From: Thauera sp. K11 | GTDB lineage: Bacteria; Pseudomonadota; Gammaproteobacteria; Burkholderiales; Rhodocyclaceae | Length of the DNA: 64,000 nucleotides | Assembly (NCBI RefSeq): GCF_002354895.1 | Contig: NZ_CP023440.1 | Coordinates: 62,001-126,000 of the forward strand | Reading direction: 5' to 3' | In this document: one piece after another, positions 8,240-17,493 of the stretch | How the letters are laid out: the number at the start of each line of letters is the position of its first letter | Numbering within the stretch: position 1 is the stretch's first letter | Program-made: the position numbers and the translations under genes | The notes under the pieces: model-generated | What the model saw: the letters and a program-made list of their open reading frames with translations, nothing else | Database searches by the model: none | What the model was told of the DNA's origin: nothing

Positions 8240-8451
8240 GCGCCTGCATCACCGGAGACGATGACCCGCCGGGCGCTTCTGCTGACGCTTCTTACACCAT
8301 TCCCGGGACACGATCGGAGGCAAACCCCGCGGCAGCCGTGGGGGGCGGGACCGACACGCAAAGCGCCACCCGTGTCTTCCCCGCGTGCCCCTGGGTCACT
8401 CTGCGTGGCATCATGTTCCACTTTCGTCATACCACGCCCCCGGCCACCCGA

Positions 8452-8946
8452 ATGAAAGACTTCGACGAACTCACCCTCCCGCAACTCAGGCAGCTTCACG
8501 TGCGGATTTCGAAGGAAATCGACAAGCGCGCTTCAGCTACGAAGGCCGACCTCCTCAAGCGGATGCGCAAGCTCGCCGAACAGGAAGGCGTCACCCTTGA
8601 AGACCTGCTCGGCGGAACCACCGTCGACGCGCCCGCCCAGGCCCGGGGCGCACGCCGGCGCGCTGAAGCGGCCCCGACGCCGAATCAGAAGGCGCCGTTG
8701 CCCTTCAAGTACCGGAACCCGGACAATCCCGCGCAAGGCTGGTCCGGCCGCGGCCGCAAGCCCGGTTGGGTGGTGGCGTGGCTCGCCAACGGCGGCGCCT
8801 TGTCGGCGCTCGAGCACACCGGCGCGCTGAAGAAGTCCCGACGTCATACGCCAGCGCCTGCAGAGATCGCCCCAGCCATCGTGGCCTCGGACATCGACGC
8901 CGCTCCGGCCACCCCGTCCTCCGACGCATCCGCCGAGGCCACCTGA
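8452..8946 (+). CDS. H-NS-like nucleoid protein / xenogeneic silencer
   Basis: This 164-residue H-NS family protein has an N-terminal dimerisation helix region (FDELTLPQLRQLHVRISKEI), a linker, and the C-terminal DNA-binding motif GWSGRGRKPGWVVAWL, the usual W-x-G-R-G-R-x-P form. An Ala/Pro-rich tail follows. The start at ATG 8452 fits the family; an ATG at 8413 would add residues of no family character. Plasmid-borne H-NS proteins usually silence the plasmid's own AT-rich genes and lower its cost to the host. Confidence 0.9.
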   Translation: MKDFDELTLPQLRQLHVRISKEIDKRASATKADLLKRMRKLAEQEGVTLEDLLGGTTVDAPAQARGARRRAEAAPTPNQKAPLPFKYRNPDNPAQGWSGRGRKPGWVVAWLANGGALSALEHTGALKKSRRHTPAPAEIAPAIVASDIDAAPATPSSDASAEAT

Positions 8947-9170
8947 CGGAACGTTCCGGCTCGCTTGCCCACCGCGCAAGTGCGCTTGTCGAGCGCCGGG
9001 AGCCCGAGCCTTTCCATGCAGGCCCCCGCCATCGCGCCGACAGGCGAGATCGGCCAGTAGCGCACGCTGGCGTGGCCAGGGCGCGCCCGTCGGCGTGCCA
9101 GCGGATCAGGGGTTCGACCAGGCAGGCACTGCGCCTGGCCTTACGCCTTCTCGCGCGATCAGCGGCCCAT

Positions 9171-9719
9171 TCAGGTCCGCCCGCCCCGCGTGTCAGCGGC
9201 AGGCCGCGCAGGGCGCAGCACCAGTACGTCGCCGCGCTGGGCGAAATCCAGATGCTTCAGGACACTCATCCCCAGCAGCACTTCGTCATCCTTCATGCCG
9301 GGGTTCAGGTGGCCGCGGACGCCCGTCAGCCGGAACGTACCAAAGGCAAGTTCGGCGATTGAGGTTTCGCGCACGGCGACTGGGCCGTTTGCGGTCATCG
9401 CTGTGCCGCGGGCACCGGGCACCAACTGCAGCGCTTCAACGAGGTGCGCGGGCACCGCGACGTGCGTGGCGCCGGTGTCGAGCAGGAAACGCACTGGCCG
9501 GCCATTGATCAGGCCCGGAAAGCGGTAATGCCCGGCACGATCGCGCCTGAGCACCAGCTCCGTGGCGCCGGGATCGACCACCAGGTTCCGGTTGGGGTGA
9601 TCGCGCCGCTCGAGCACGCCGTGGAAACTGACCCAGCCCAGCGCCAGAAAAGCCACGGTGGCAAGCAAGCCCATCGTTCGGCCCAGGCGGCGGGTGTCGG
9701 CATCGTGTCGGCTGGTCAT
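9171..9719 (-). CDS. membrane-anchored retropepsin-like aspartic protease
   Basis: This 182-residue protein has one N-terminal membrane segment (about residues 14-33). A periplasmic retropepsin-type domain follows with the catalytic motif FLLDTGATHVAVP and the later LLGMSVLKHLDF block, as in bacterial clan AA proteases (TIGR02281 type). ATG 9719 was chosen because it gives a short polar N-terminus before the membrane segment. The substrate is unknown. It is an unusual gene to find in a plasmid stability region. Confidence 0.85.
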   Translation of the reverse strand: MTSRHDADTRRLGRTMGLLATVAFLALGWVSFHGVLERRDHPNRNLVVDPGATELVLRRDRAGHYRFPGLINGRPVRFLLDTGATHVAVPAHLVEALQLVPGARGTAMTANGPVAVRETSIAELAFGTFRLTGVRGHLNPGMKDDEVLLGMSVLKHLDFAQRGDVLVLRPARPAADTRGGRT

Positions 9720-9922
9720 CGGGGGTAGATCTCCTCGTCGTCGGCCGGGGCCACGCAAGTCAGGGGCGCGAGGTGCTTTGGCTCAGCCGGCGCCGGTTTC
9801 GTTCCGGAATCCGCGCTTTGCGGCGATGACCTCGCACCATCTATTCGACCCGGATTTCTGCCACGTCGCCCGTGGCAGGGAGAAAGGCGTCGTCGAGAAC
9901 ACTCAATAGTGTAAATCCGCGT

Positions 9923-9968
9923 ATGTACATTATCCCAGCGCTGATCTAATGTACATCCACGGTACATT
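9923..9968. promoter_or_regulatory. ATGTACAT repeats upstream of vapBC
   Basis: The palindrome ATGTACAT occurs at 9923-9930 and 9949-9956, with a partial copy GGTACATT at 9961-9968, directly upstream of the antitoxin start. VapBC complexes repress their own promoters by binding such repeats, so these are likely operator half-sites. Confidence 0.6.
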
Positions 9969-9984
9969 CATTTCGGAGTTAGAG

Positions 9985-10221
9985 ATGCACACGACACGCG
10001 CGTTCAAGAACGGCAACTCACAAGCCGTCCGCATCCCCGCCGACCTGGCTTACGACAGAACGGACATCGAGCTTGAGATCGAACGGGAAGGTGACGAGAT
10101 CCGCATCCGTCCGGCGCGTCGATCGCTTTCGGGGGTGCTCTCGAAATTCGCCAAATTCGCCCCGGAGTTCATGGAACAAGGTCGTGGCGACCAGGAGCAA
10201 AATGAAAGGGACGCACTGTGA
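9985..10221 (+). CDS. vapB: VapB-type antitoxin
   Basis: This 78-residue AbrB/VapB antitoxin has the typical N-terminal swapped-hairpin DNA-binding sequence TRAFKNGNSQAVRIPADL and a C-terminal toxin-binding tail. The start at 9985 has a GGAG ribosome site. It overlaps the toxin gene by one to four bases, as expected for coupled translation. It neutralises the downstream PIN-domain RNase and represses the operon. Confidence 0.92.
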   Translation: MHTTRAFKNGNSQAVRIPADLAYDRTDIELEIEREGDEIRIRPARRSLSGVLSKFAKFAPEFMEQGRGDQEQNERDAL

Positions 10222-10637
10222 TGGCGCGCTACATGCTCGACACGAACATGTGCATCTACCTGATGAAAAACCAGCCCGAGGCGGTCGCCCGGCGCTTCGC
10301 ACAGTGCTACGTCGGTGACGTGGTCATGTCAGCGATCACCTACGCCGAACTGGAGTACGGCGTAGCTGTGTGTGCGGATCCAGAGCGGGAAAAGGCCAAT
10401 CTGGCAGCGCTTATTGAGGATATTCCCGTCGTTGCGTTCGATGCAGCGGCGGGAGTAGCGTACGGACCGATCCGGCTTGCAACCCGCGAGAACAAGAAGG
10501 ATGCGCTCGACAAGCTGATCGCCGCTCACGCGGTCTCCATCGGCGTGACGGTCGTGACCAACAACACCAAGGACTTTGTCAGGTATCCCGGCGTAGCGGT
10601 TGAGAACTGGCTGGAGCCCGAAAAGGATGGTCACTGA
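10221..10637 (+). CDS. vapC: VapC PIN-domain toxin
   Basis: This 138-residue PIN-domain ribonuclease has acidic catalytic residues visible as Asp7 (MLDTN), Glu43 (YAELEYG), an Asp in DALDKLIAAHA and Asp in NTKDF. VapC toxins cleave specific tRNAs or rRNA when free of VapB, giving post-segregational killing. GTG 10218 is an alternative start. It forms an operon with vapB. Confidence 0.92.
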   Translation: MARYMLDTNMCIYLMKNQPEAVARRFAQCYVGDVVMSAITYAELEYGVAVCADPEREKANLAALIEDIPVVAFDAAAGVAYGPIRLATRENKKDALDKLIAAHAVSIGVTVVTNNTKDFVRYPGVAVENWLEPEKDGH

Positions 10638-10674
10638 ACCGCGGACGACCACGGTTTTCGGCATTCGTGTGTTT

Positions 10675-10712
10675 TGGGCCGTCTCAGAACTCGGACAACA
10701 ACGCACGCCAAG
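10675..10712 (+). repeat. Tn21-type inverted repeat, left-type, diverged
   Basis: Thirty-eight bases align without gaps to the Tn21-group terminal repeat at about 30 positions, including GTCTCAGAA and GCACGC. It faces right, towards the kfrA/vapBC unit. Confidence 0.55.
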
Positions 10713-10722
10713 GGTTGGCGCG

Positions 10723-11030
10723 TCAGGTTGAGCCCATAGACGCCATCCCGTAGGCCTCGGCCACACGGCCGATGCTGCCGACCTCGTCGGCTCGCTTGAC
10801 GGCCTGCTCCTTGGACTCGGCCGTCCGCTCCGGCTTCCGTGCCGATTGAGGAGGGCGAAGGCCTCGGGGCCGAAGAAATGCTCCAGGAGCTCGACGTCGG
10901 TGAGCGCCCGAAGCTCCTCATAGAAGGAAAAGAGCATCGCAAGCTCCTTGCGAAGCCCGGAGACAGTTCCGGGTACCGCTGCGGCAGCGGTGCTGCGGCG
11001 ATGCCCGGCGGTGTCTTTCCCATCCTTCAC
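10723..11030 (-). pseudogene. unknown small gene with a likely frameshift near 10840
   Basis: From GTG 11030 the minus strand encodes a plausible protein (LRKELAMLFSFYEELRALT, then EHFFGPEAFALLNR). After about 10842 that frame becomes Arg/Ser-rich shadow sequence. A neighbouring frame continues sensibly (TAESKEQAVKRADEVGSIGR, then AEAYGMASMGST) to a stop at 10723-10725. One base change would join the two into a protein of about 100 residues. The family is not recognised. It is divergent from the kfrA-like gene and shares its upstream palindrome. Confidence 0.55.
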
Positions 11031-11076
11031 CCTACAACCCCACGAGAACGCGTCAAGAGGGCGCTTGCTATTGTTG

Positions 11077-11100
11077 TATGTTGTAGCAACCTACAACATA
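11077..11100. promoter_or_regulatory. perfect palindromic operator upstream of second kfrA
   Basis: TATGTTGTAG (11077-11086) and CTACAACATA (11091-11100) form a perfect inverted repeat with a 4-base spacer. It lies 20 bases before the kfrA-like start and also faces the divergent gene. It is a likely KfrA autoregulatory site. Confidence 0.65.
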
Positions 11101-11119
11101 ACCAAAAAGGAGCACCATT

Positions 11120-11737
11120 ATGGCAATCAGCAAGGAGCAGATCTTCACTATTGCCGACGAGCTCGACGCCGCCGGCCAGAATCCGACCCTTGCCGCCGTG
11201 CGCAAGGTGTTGGGAGGCGGGAGCTTCACCACGATCTCCGAGGCGATGAACGAGTGGAAGGCGCGGAAGGCCGAGAAGGAAACCCCGCTCCGTCAGCCGG
11301 CCCCGGAGGCCGTTGCCGAACGACTCGCCGAGTTCGGTGCTGAGGTCTGGGCGCTTGCGCTCGAACTCGCGAACGGCCGTTTGGCGTCCGAGCGTGAGGC
11401 GCTCGATGCGGCCCGTGTCCAGCTTGAGGCAGAGCGGCAGGAGGCGGCGGAGCTCGCCGACCAGGTATCGGCCGAGCTTGAGGCTCTGCAGCAAAAGGTT
11501 GCCGAGCTCGAAGAGGCAAACACAAAGCTCGAGAGCGAGCACGAGAAGGCGCTGCGCCAGGTATCCAAGGCTGAAGAGCGAGCTACGACCGCCGAAGCCC
11601 GGATCACGGAGATCGAGAAGCGTGCGGATGACCTCAATACCGAGCTCGCGCGAGTGAATACGCAGAACACCGATCTGGTGAAAGCGCTGGCGGATACGGC
11701 GATGCGCGCGAACGACGCTGTAACCAAGAAGGAGTAA
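11120..11737 (+). CDS. kfrA: second KfrA-type DNA-binding coiled-coil protein
   Basis: This 205-residue protein has the KfrA N-terminal DNA-binding domain (SKEQIFTIADELDAAGQNPT, then VRKVLGGGSFTTISEAMNEW, residues 4-46). A coiled coil of Glu/Ala/Leu heptads follows from about 85 to 190. The start has a strong ribosome site (AAAGGAG). It is shorter and distinct from the KfrA at 4843. A perfect palindrome precedes it and a terminator-like palindrome follows. The role is probably plasmid maintenance and self-repression. Confidence 0.88.
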   Translation: MAISKEQIFTIADELDAAGQNPTLAAVRKVLGGGSFTTISEAMNEWKARKAEKETPLRQPAPEAVAERLAEFGAEVWALALELANGRLASEREALDAARVQLEAERQEAAELADQVSAELEALQQKVAELEEANTKLESEHEKALRQVSKAEERATTAEARITEIEKRADDLNTELARVNTQNTDLVKALADTAMRANDAVTKKE

Positions 11738-11764
11738 CGGGGGGAGGTCTCTTCCTTCAACCCG

Positions 11765-11790
11765 AAAAAGTTGGGACGTCCCAACTTTTT
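11765..11790. terminator. terminator-like palindrome after kfrA
   Basis: A perfect 26-base self-complementary sequence has an A-run on the left (AAAAAGTTGGGA) and a T-run on the right (TCCCAACTTTTT). It would end transcription from kfrA and possibly also from the opposite side. Confidence 0.65.
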
Positions 11791-11967
11791 CTCTCGTGGA
11801 GCGCCCCGGTCAGAGGGAGGAGAATGCGGCTGCACCAGTTCACTGGGCTGGCCGCCTCGCGTGCAGCGGGCTTCTGACAGAAAACGGTCAGGCGTCCACT
11901 GCACGCACCGCCGCGAAAGATCGAAATTGCTCGGAACTCCTGTGCACGGCGCGACAAAGCCGGTCCG

Positions 11968-12363
11968 TCACAAAAGGCGCGTTGATTGCCCTTGCGCCGT
12001 GAGAAGTGCCACCGCCTTCTTATCGAAGGAGACGAAGGTGTCCCCGCCAAGCCAGTTGCCTTCGTAGGCAATGACGCCATCGGCAAAGTCGCCGCCCGCG
12101 TCAAGCATCAGCAAGCCGGCCTCGACAGCAGGCCGGTTCACTTCCACATTCGCGGCGGCCAGTAGTGCCCGGATCGCGCTGGCCGCGTCGGATTGCTGGA
12201 AGCCGTAGACACGCAGCAGCACCCAAACAAATTCGCATAGGCACGGCAACGCGACCGCGATCAATTCGGCGTCGGTCAAGACTGCGGCGGCAACGTCCGC
12301 TTGTACGGGATCGTCACGCACAACCGCACGTACAAGGACGTTGGTATCGACTGCGACCTTCAT
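11968..12363 (-). CDS. vapC: VapC-type PIN-domain toxin (second module)
   Basis: This 131-residue PIN-domain protein has Asp6 (AVDTNVL), Glu44 (CEFVWVL), Asp in GDFADGVIAYEG and Asp in FVSFDKKA. It is predicted to be an RNase toxin. Its ATG overlaps the end of the upstream antitoxin gene (ATGA). It lies inside the Tn21-repeat-flanked unit with the second kfrA, so it may stabilise that unit as well as the plasmid. Confidence 0.9.
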   Translation of the reverse strand: MKVAVDTNVLVRAVVRDDPVQADVAAAVLTDAELIAVALPCLCEFVWVLLRVYGFQQSDAASAIRALLAAANVEVNRPAVEAGLLMLDAGGDFADGVIAYEGNWLGGDTFVSFDKKAVALLTAQGQSTRLL

Positions 12364-12611
12364 TGCTTACCTGCCCAGCCTTGCGCCGCCGCCTCGTTGA
12401 TTTCTTCGATGGTGGCAACTTTCTGTGTCCTGCCCGCGAGCAGGCCGACAAAGCCGGCTATCGTCCCTGCGGGCCGTGCCGCCTTGAGCATGCCCCGACC
12501 GTCTGGCAGCAAGTCCAGCTCGATCTTGTCGCCTGGCTTGATGCCGAGGTGTTGCAGTACCTCCTTCCGGAACGTCACTTGTCCCCGTGCGGTAACGGTC
12601 AATGTGGTCAT
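12360..12611 (-). CDS. vapB: AbrB/SpoVT-type antitoxin (second module)
   Basis: This 83-residue protein has a SpoVT-AbrB fold: LTVTARGQVTFRKEVLQHLG, then KPGDKIELDLLPDGR (residues 4-42). A C-terminal tail for toxin binding follows. It pairs with the PIN toxin directly downstream. The Tn21-type right repeat begins about 100 bases upstream, so its promoter lies between the two. Confidence 0.9.
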   Translation of the reverse strand: MTTLTVTARGQVTFRKEVLQHLGIKPGDKIELDLLPDGRGMLKAARPAGTIAGFVGLLAGRTQKVATIEEINEAAAQGWAGKQ

Positions 12612-12707
12612 AGTGGTGCGCCCTCACAATTCAAGGTTGATGCTTTGCAGTGTAATGCAAAAAAGCCTTACTTGAAGTTTTCGCCAAACGATCATTAGAC
12701 GGTCAAA

Positions 12708-12745
12708 CCGGACGTGATTTATTTTCCGTTTTCTGAGACGACCCC
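12708..12745 (-). repeat. Tn21-type inverted repeat, right-type
   Basis: The run TTTATTTTCCGTTTTCTGAG followed by ACGACCCC matches the Tn21 repeat complement, with a few mismatches only at the inner end. It ends nine bases before the large transposon begins. Confidence 0.75.
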
Positions 12746-12754
12746 TGCCTTAGA

Positions 12755-12792
12755 GGGGTCGCCTCAGAAAACGGAAAAAATCGTACGCTAAG
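12755..12792 (+). repeat. left 38-bp terminal inverted repeat
   Basis: The repeat begins GGGGTCGCCTCAGAAAACGG and ends CGTACGCTAAG. The tnpA stop codon (12788-12790) lies within it, as is common in Tn21-like elements. Confidence 0.92.
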
Positions 12793-15754
12793 CCGGTTGC
12801 AGCGGTCGTAGCGGCCTGAACTTGCCCGCGCCGATCTTGGCGCTGCTGCGCCAGAGGTAATCGCCGGTCAGGTTGATGTGCTCCCAGCCCAGCGGCGACA
12901 GGCACTGCAACAGGCTGTCATCGATGACTTGGCCGTGGCTACGCAGGGCGTTCGCCGCCCGCTCCAGATAGACCGTGTTCCACAACACGATGGCCGCCGT
13001 CACCAGGTTGAGGCCGCTGGCCCGGTAGCGTTGCTGCTCGAAACTGCGATCGCGGATTTCGCCCAGCCGGTTGAAGAACACGGCGCGGGCCAGCGCGTTG
13101 CGGGCTTCGCCCTTGTTCAGCCCGGCATGCACGCGGCGGCGCAGCTCGACGCTTTGCAGCCAGTCCAGAATGAACAGCGTGCGCTCGATGCGCCCCAGCT
13201 CGCGCAGGGCCACGGCCAGGCCGTTCTGGCGCGGGTAGCTGCCGAGCTTCCTGAGCATCAGCGAAGCCGTCACAGTACCCTGCTTTATCGAAGTGGCCAG
13301 CCGCAGGATTTCGTCCCAATGGGCACGGACGTTCTTGATGTTGAGCGTGCCGCCGATCATGGGCTTCAGTGCCTCAAAGGCAGCATCGCCCTTCGGGATG
13401 TAGAGCTTGGTGTCGCCCAGGTCGCGGATGCGTGGCGCGAAGCGAAAGCCCAGCAGGTGCATCAGCGCGAAGACGTGATCGGTGAAGCCCGCCGTATCAG
13501 TGTAGTGCTCCTCGATGCGCAGGTCGGATTCGTGGTACAGCAGGCCGTCGAGCACGTAGGTCGAGTCGCGCACACCGACGTTGACGACCTTGGTGTGGAA
13601 CGGTGCGTACTGGTCGGAGATGTGGGTGTAGAACGTCCGCCCTGGACTGCTGCCGTATTTCGGGTTGATGTGGCCGGTACTCTCGGCCTTGCTGCCGGTG
13701 CGGAAGTTCTGGCCGTCTGACGACGAGGTGGTGCCGTCGCCCCAATGCTCGGCGAAGGGGTGACGGAACTGCGCGTTGACCAGCTCGGCCAGCGCCGCCC
13801 CGTAGGTTTCGTCGCGGATGTGCCAGGCTTGCAACCAGGCCAGCTTGGCGTAGGTCGTTCCGGGGCAGGATTCCGCCATCTTGGTCAGGCCGAGGTTGAT
13901 TGCGTCGGCCAGGATCGTGCTCAGCAGCAGGTTCTTGTCCTTGGCCAGATCGCCCGACTTGAGGTGGGTGAAGTGACGGGTAAAGCCCGTCCATTGGTCC
14001 ACCTCCAAGAGCAGTTCGGTGATCTTGACGTGCGGCAGGATCATCGCCGTCTGGTCGATCAGCGCCTGCGCGGTGTCGGGCACGGCCGCATCGAGCGGCG
14101 TGATCTTTAGACCCGACTCCGTGATGATGGCGTCCGGCAGTTCGTTGGCCAGCGCGATGCGGTTGACCGTGGCGAGCTGCGTTTCCAACAGTGTCAGCCT
14201 GTCACGCAGGTACTGATCGCAGTCGGTGGCCACGGCCAGCGGCAATTCGCTGGCCTGCTTGAGGCTGACGAATTTCGCGGGCGGCACCAGGTAGTCCTCG
14301 AAGTCCTTGAACTGGCGCGAGCCTTGTACCCAGATGTCGCCGGAGCGCAGCGCGTTCTTCAGCTCCGACAGCGCGCACAACTCGTAGTAGCGCCGGTCGA
14401 TGCCGGTGTCGGTCATCACCAGCTTCTGCCAGCGCGGCTTGATGAAGTCGGTCGGCGCATCGGCGGGCACCTTGCGGGCGTTGTCGCGGTTCATGCCGCG
14501 CAGCACCTCGATGGCGTCGAGCATATCCTTGGCGGCAGGCGCGGCTCGCAGCTTGAGCACGTCGAGGAATTCCGGCGCGTAGCGGCGCAGCGTGGCGTGG
14601 TGCTCGCCGATGCGGTGCAGGAAATCGAAGTCCTCGGGCTGCGCGAGCCGCTGCGCCTCGGTGACGCTCTCCGTGAAGGCGTCCCACGACATGACCGCCT
14701 CGATGGCGGCGAACGGATCGCTGCCCGCCTGTTTGGCCTCGATCAGCGCCCGGCCGATGCGGCCGAACAGGCGCACCTTGGCGTTGATCGCCTTGCCGGA
14801 TGCCTGAAACTGCTGTTGATGCTTGTTCTTGGCGGCGTTGAAAAGCTTGCCCAGGATGCGATCGTGCAGGTCGATGATTTCGTCGGTGACGGTGGCCATG
14901 CCCTCGATGGCGAGCGCTACCAAGGTGGCGTAGCGGCGCTGCGGCTCGAACTTGGCGAGGTCGGCGGGCGTCATCTGGGCGCCCTCGCGAGCGATCTTCA
15001 GCAAGCGGTTCTGGTGTACCAGGCGCTCAATACCGGAAGGCAGATCGAGCGCCTGCCATGCCTTGAGGCGTCCGATGTGTTCAAGCATGTGCCGCGAGTT
15101 CGGCTTGGCCGGTGACTGGCGCAGCCAGGCCAGCCAGGTCGCCTTGCCGTTCTCGCGGCGCTTGAGCAGATCGTCGAGGCGGCGGCGATGCGCGTCCGAC
15201 AGCGGTTCGGCCAAGGCGTCGTAGATGCGCCGGTTGGCGCGGGTGATCGCCTCGGCGCAGACGCGCTCGATCACATCGAGTGTCGGCAAGATGATGTGTT
15301 GGTGCCGCAGGGAGTCGAGGACACTGCCGGCCAGCACGATGCCCTTGTCGGTCTGCAAGGCCAGTGCGGTCGTGGCATGAACAGCCTGGCGATAGTGCCC
15401 CAAGCCGAACGGCTCCATGTCCAGGTACGCCCGCAGTTCGAGCAGGTGTTCGCGCCGGGTCTCCTCCCGTTCGGAATATTGCGGCCAACATGCCGGATCG
15501 AGTCGCAGGTGCCGTTCGATCCATTGCAGCAGGGGCCTCGGCACCTCAGCGTCCGGTAACAGGCCCTGACCGGGGAAGCGCAGCAAACACAACTGCACCG
15601 CGACACCCAGGCGGTTGGCCTCACCGCGCCGCTGGCGGATCAGTGACAGGTCGGATTCGCTGAAGGTGTAGTGTCGGATGAGTTCGTCTTGTGTATCGGG
15701 CAACGCCAGCAAGCTTTCGCGCTCGGCAGCGGACAGGATCGAACGGCGAGGCAT
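12788..15754 (-). CDS. tnpA: Tn3-family transposase TnpA (Tn21 group)
   Basis: This 988-residue DDE transposase is exactly the length usual for the Tn21/Tn501 group, starting [20 protein letters not shown]. The C-terminal half carries the conserved Tn3 catalytic region, including DGQNFRTGS and the late block [19 protein letters not shown]. It binds the 38-bp repeats and catalyses replicative transposition to a cointegrate, which the resolvase then splits. The gene is intact and lies two bases downstream of tnpR. Confidence 0.97.
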   Translation of the reverse strand: MPRRSILSAAERESLLALPDTQDELIRHYTFSESDLSLIRQRRGEANRLGVAVQLCLLRFPGQGLLPDAEVPRPLLQWIERHLRLDPACWPQYSEREETRREHLLELRAYLDMEPFGLGHYRQAVHATTALALQTDKGIVLAGSVLDSLRHQHIILPTLDVIERVCAEAITRANRRIYDALAEPLSDAHRRRLDDLLKRRENGKATWLAWLRQSPAKPNSRHMLEHIGRLKAWQALDLPSGIERLVHQNRLLKIAREGAQMTPADLAKFEPQRRYATLVALAIEGMATVTDEIIDLHDRILGKLFNAAKNKHQQQFQASGKAINAKVRLFGRIGRALIEAKQAGSDPFAAIEAVMSWDAFTESVTEAQRLAQPEDFDFLHRIGEHHATLRRYAPEFLDVLKLRAAPAAKDMLDAIEVLRGMNRDNARKVPADAPTDFIKPRWQKLVMTDTGIDRRYYELCALSELKNALRSGDIWVQGSRQFKDFEDYLVPPAKFVSLKQASELPLAVATDCDQYLRDRLTLLETQLATVNRIALANELPDAIITESGLKITPLDAAVPDTAQALIDQTAMILPHVKITELLLEVDQWTGFTRHFTHLKSGDLAKDKNLLLSTILADAINLGLTKMAESCPGTTYAKLAWLQAWHIRDETYGAALAELVNAQFRHPFAEHWGDGTTSSSDGQNFRTGSKAESTGHINPKYGSSPGRTFYTHISDQYAPFHTKVVNVGVRDSTYVLDGLLYHESDLRIEEHYTDTAGFTDHVFALMHLLGFRFAPRIRDLGDTKLYIPKGDAAFEALKPMIGGTLNIKNVRAHWDEILRLATSIKQGTVTASLMLRKLGSYPRQNGLAVALRELGRIERTLFILDWLQSVELRRRVHAGLNKGEARNALARAVFFNRLGEIRDRSFEQQRYRASGLNLVTAAIVLWNTVYLERAANALRSHGQVIDDSLLQCLSPLGWEHINLTGDYLWRSSAKIGAGKFRPLRPLQPA

Positions 15755-15756
15755 GG

Positions 15757-16314
15757 TCAGGTTTCTCGCATGTACTGGTAAAGCGTTTCGCGGCTGATGC
15801 CGAACTCGCGGGCGAGCTTGGCTTTCTGCTCGCCCGCCGCGATGCGCCGTTTCAGTTCCTCGATCTTTTCGCTGTTCAGAGACTTCTTGCGCCCCCGATA
15901 GGCTCCGCGCTGCTTGGCGAGCGCGATCCCTTCGCGCTGCCGCTCGCGGATGAGCGCCCGCTCGAACTCGGCGAACGCGCCCATCACCGACAGCATGAGG
16001 TTCGCCATCGGCGAGTCCTCACCGGTGAAGGTCAGACTCTCCTTGACGAATTCGATGCGCACGCCGCGCTGGGTGAGCTTTTGCACCAGGCGGCGCAGAT
16101 CATCGAGGTTGCGCGCCAGGCGGTCCATGCTGTGCACCACCACGGTGTCGCCCTCGCGCACGAAGGCGAGCAGCCGTTCCAGCTCAGGACGCTGGGTGTC
16201 CTTGCCCGACGCCTTATCAGTGAACAGCCGGTCCACCGAAACCTGCTCGAGCTGGCGTTCCGGGTTCTGGTCGAAGCTGCTGACGCGGACGTAGCCGATG
16301 CGCTGACCGTTCAA
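15757..16314 (-). CDS. tnpR: TnpR serine resolvase
   Basis: This 185-residue serine recombinase has the N-terminal active-site motif YVRVS with Ser12 as nucleophile. The family blocks GKDTQRPEL and [10 protein letters not shown] follow, then a C-terminal helix-turn-helix ([18 protein letters not shown]). It resolves transposition cointegrates at the adjacent res site. It is probably co-transcribed with tnpA. Confidence 0.96.
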   Translation of the reverse strand: MNGQRIGYVRVSSFDQNPERQLEQVSVDRLFTDKASGKDTQRPELERLLAFVREGDTVVVHSMDRLARNLDDLRRLVQKLTQRGVRIEFVKESLTFTGEDSPMANLMLSVMGAFAEFERALIRERQREGIALAKQRGAYRGRKKSLNSEKIEELKRRIAAGEQKAKLAREFGISRETLYQYMRET

Positions 16315-16440
16315 GGTGTACTCCTGAGGACAATGTGTCAGGAAGAAATTTATGACCCTTGGTGGCGTGTGTCAATCAATTCGGAAAGCAAGTCTATCCT
16401 GACGCTTTCGCGTCGGCTGGTCTGACGCCAGGTTAGGGTA
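16315..16440. promoter_or_regulatory. probable res site and tnpR promoter region
   Basis: This 126-base gap lies upstream of tnpR and before the divergent permease gene. It has several TGTCA/TGACA-type half-sites (for example ACAATGTGTCAGG and GTGTGTCAATC) and AT-rich spacers, as expected of a resolvase-bound res region. The subsite borders were not resolved. Confidence 0.6.
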
Positions 16441-16475
16441 TGCTTCAAATTGACACAAAGGAGCGAAATACAGAC

Positions 16476-17459
16476 ATGCAAGACATCCGGGAAATATTCG
16501 AGAGGCACCAAGTCGGCATTTACTTCGCGGCCGTTGTGTTGGCTGCGCTTGTCGCTTTGCTCGTACCCGGCACGGCAGCGCTTGAGGGTGGCGTCAACCC
16601 GGCGCTTGCACTCATGCTGTTCGTGACATTCCTGCAAGTGCCCCTGGCCGACCTTGGCCGGGCCTTCAGTCGCGGCCGGTTCCTTGCCGCACTGCTCATT
16701 ACCAATTTCATCGTAACGCCGCTCGTGGTGGCCGTATTGGTGCAATTCCTGCCATCGGACCCTATGGTGAGGCTTGGCGTGCTGCTGGTGTTGCTGACGC
16801 CTTGCATTGACTACGTGGTTACGTTCTCGCACCTCGGTCGTGCCGATGCGCGGCTGCTACTGGCGGCAACCCCTGCGCTCCTGGTTGTGCAAATGCTGCT
16901 GCTGCCGGTCTATCTCGGCCTGCTTCTCGGGAACGATGCCGCAACCCTCGTGCAGCCCGGCCCGTTCGTTCATGCCTTCGTCTGGTTGATCGCGGTTCCA
17001 CTCGCTCTTGCTGGGCTTGTGCAACTATGGGCGGCTCGAAGCCTGGCCGGTGAAAAGACCTCAGCGGCACTTGGTCTATTGCCGGTACCAGCGACCGCCC
17101 TTGTCCTATTCGTCGTCGTCGCGGCCGTGGTGCCGCGCCTCGGCTCCGCGACCGATGCGGCCTTGGGTGTGATTCCCTTCTATATCGCCTTTGCTGTGAT
17201 CGCCCCCCTGATCGGATGGAGCATCAGCCGGCTGTTCCGCCTTGATGCCCCCGCCGGCCGAGCCATCGCTTTCAGCGCAGGCACTCGAAATTCCCTTGTC
17301 GTGTTGCCGCTTGCTCTCGCTGTGCCTGGGGCCATACCCGTATTGCCTGCCATCGTCGTTACGCAAACTCTTATCGAGCTGCTCAGCGAGTTAGCCTATG
17401 TCCGCTTCATCGCGCGACTCGGCGATATTGATCCTGTTGCTTCGCAAACCTCCTCGTAG
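16476..17459 (+). CDS. ACR3/bile-acid-symporter-type permease, probable arsenite exporter
   Basis: This protein of about 327 residues has roughly ten hydrophobic segments of the bile acid:Na+ symporter/ACR3 superfamily, including the segment LLTPCIDYVVTFSHLG with its membrane Cys. ACR3 proteins export arsenite. This branch is often found in Tn3-type metal elements, but its substrate is not proven. ATG 16476 follows an AAGGAG ribosome site; ATG 16440 is an alternative. No arsR or arsC lies nearby. It sits between tnpR and the first internal right repeat, as if it were the original cargo. Confidence 0.7.
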   Translation: MQDIREIFERHQVGIYFAAVVLAALVALLVPGTAALEGGVNPALALMLFVTFLQVPLADLGRAFSRGRFLAALLITNFIVTPLVVAVLVQFLPSDPMVRLGVLLVLLTPCIDYVVTFSHLGRADARLLLAATPALLVVQMLLLPVYLGLLLGNDAATLVQPGPFVHAFVWLIAVPLALAGLVQLWAARSLAGEKTSAALGLLPVPATALVLFVVVAAVVPRLGSATDAALGVIPFYIAFAVIAPLIGWSISRLFRLDAPAGRAIAFSAGTRNSLVVLPLALAVPGAIPVLPAIVVTQTLIELLSELAYVRFIARLGDIDPVASQTSS

Positions 17460-17493
17460 TCGAGCGTGGCAAATTTAGGGCCGCTACGACCGG

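Larger units (their letters stand above)
10675..12745. mobile_element. non-autonomous unit flanked by Tn21-type inverted repeats
   Basis: The left end 10675-10712 matches the 38-bp Tn21-type repeat at about 30 of 38 positions (GTCTCAGAA, CGGA, GCACGC and AAG are kept). The right end 12708-12745 matches its complement at about 34 of 38. Between them lie a frameshifted gene, kfrA-like gene and vapBC, but no transposase. No convincing 5-bp duplication flanks it (TGTTT versus TGCCT). It looks like a mobile unit that would need a Tn21-like transposase supplied in trans. Confidence 0.55.
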
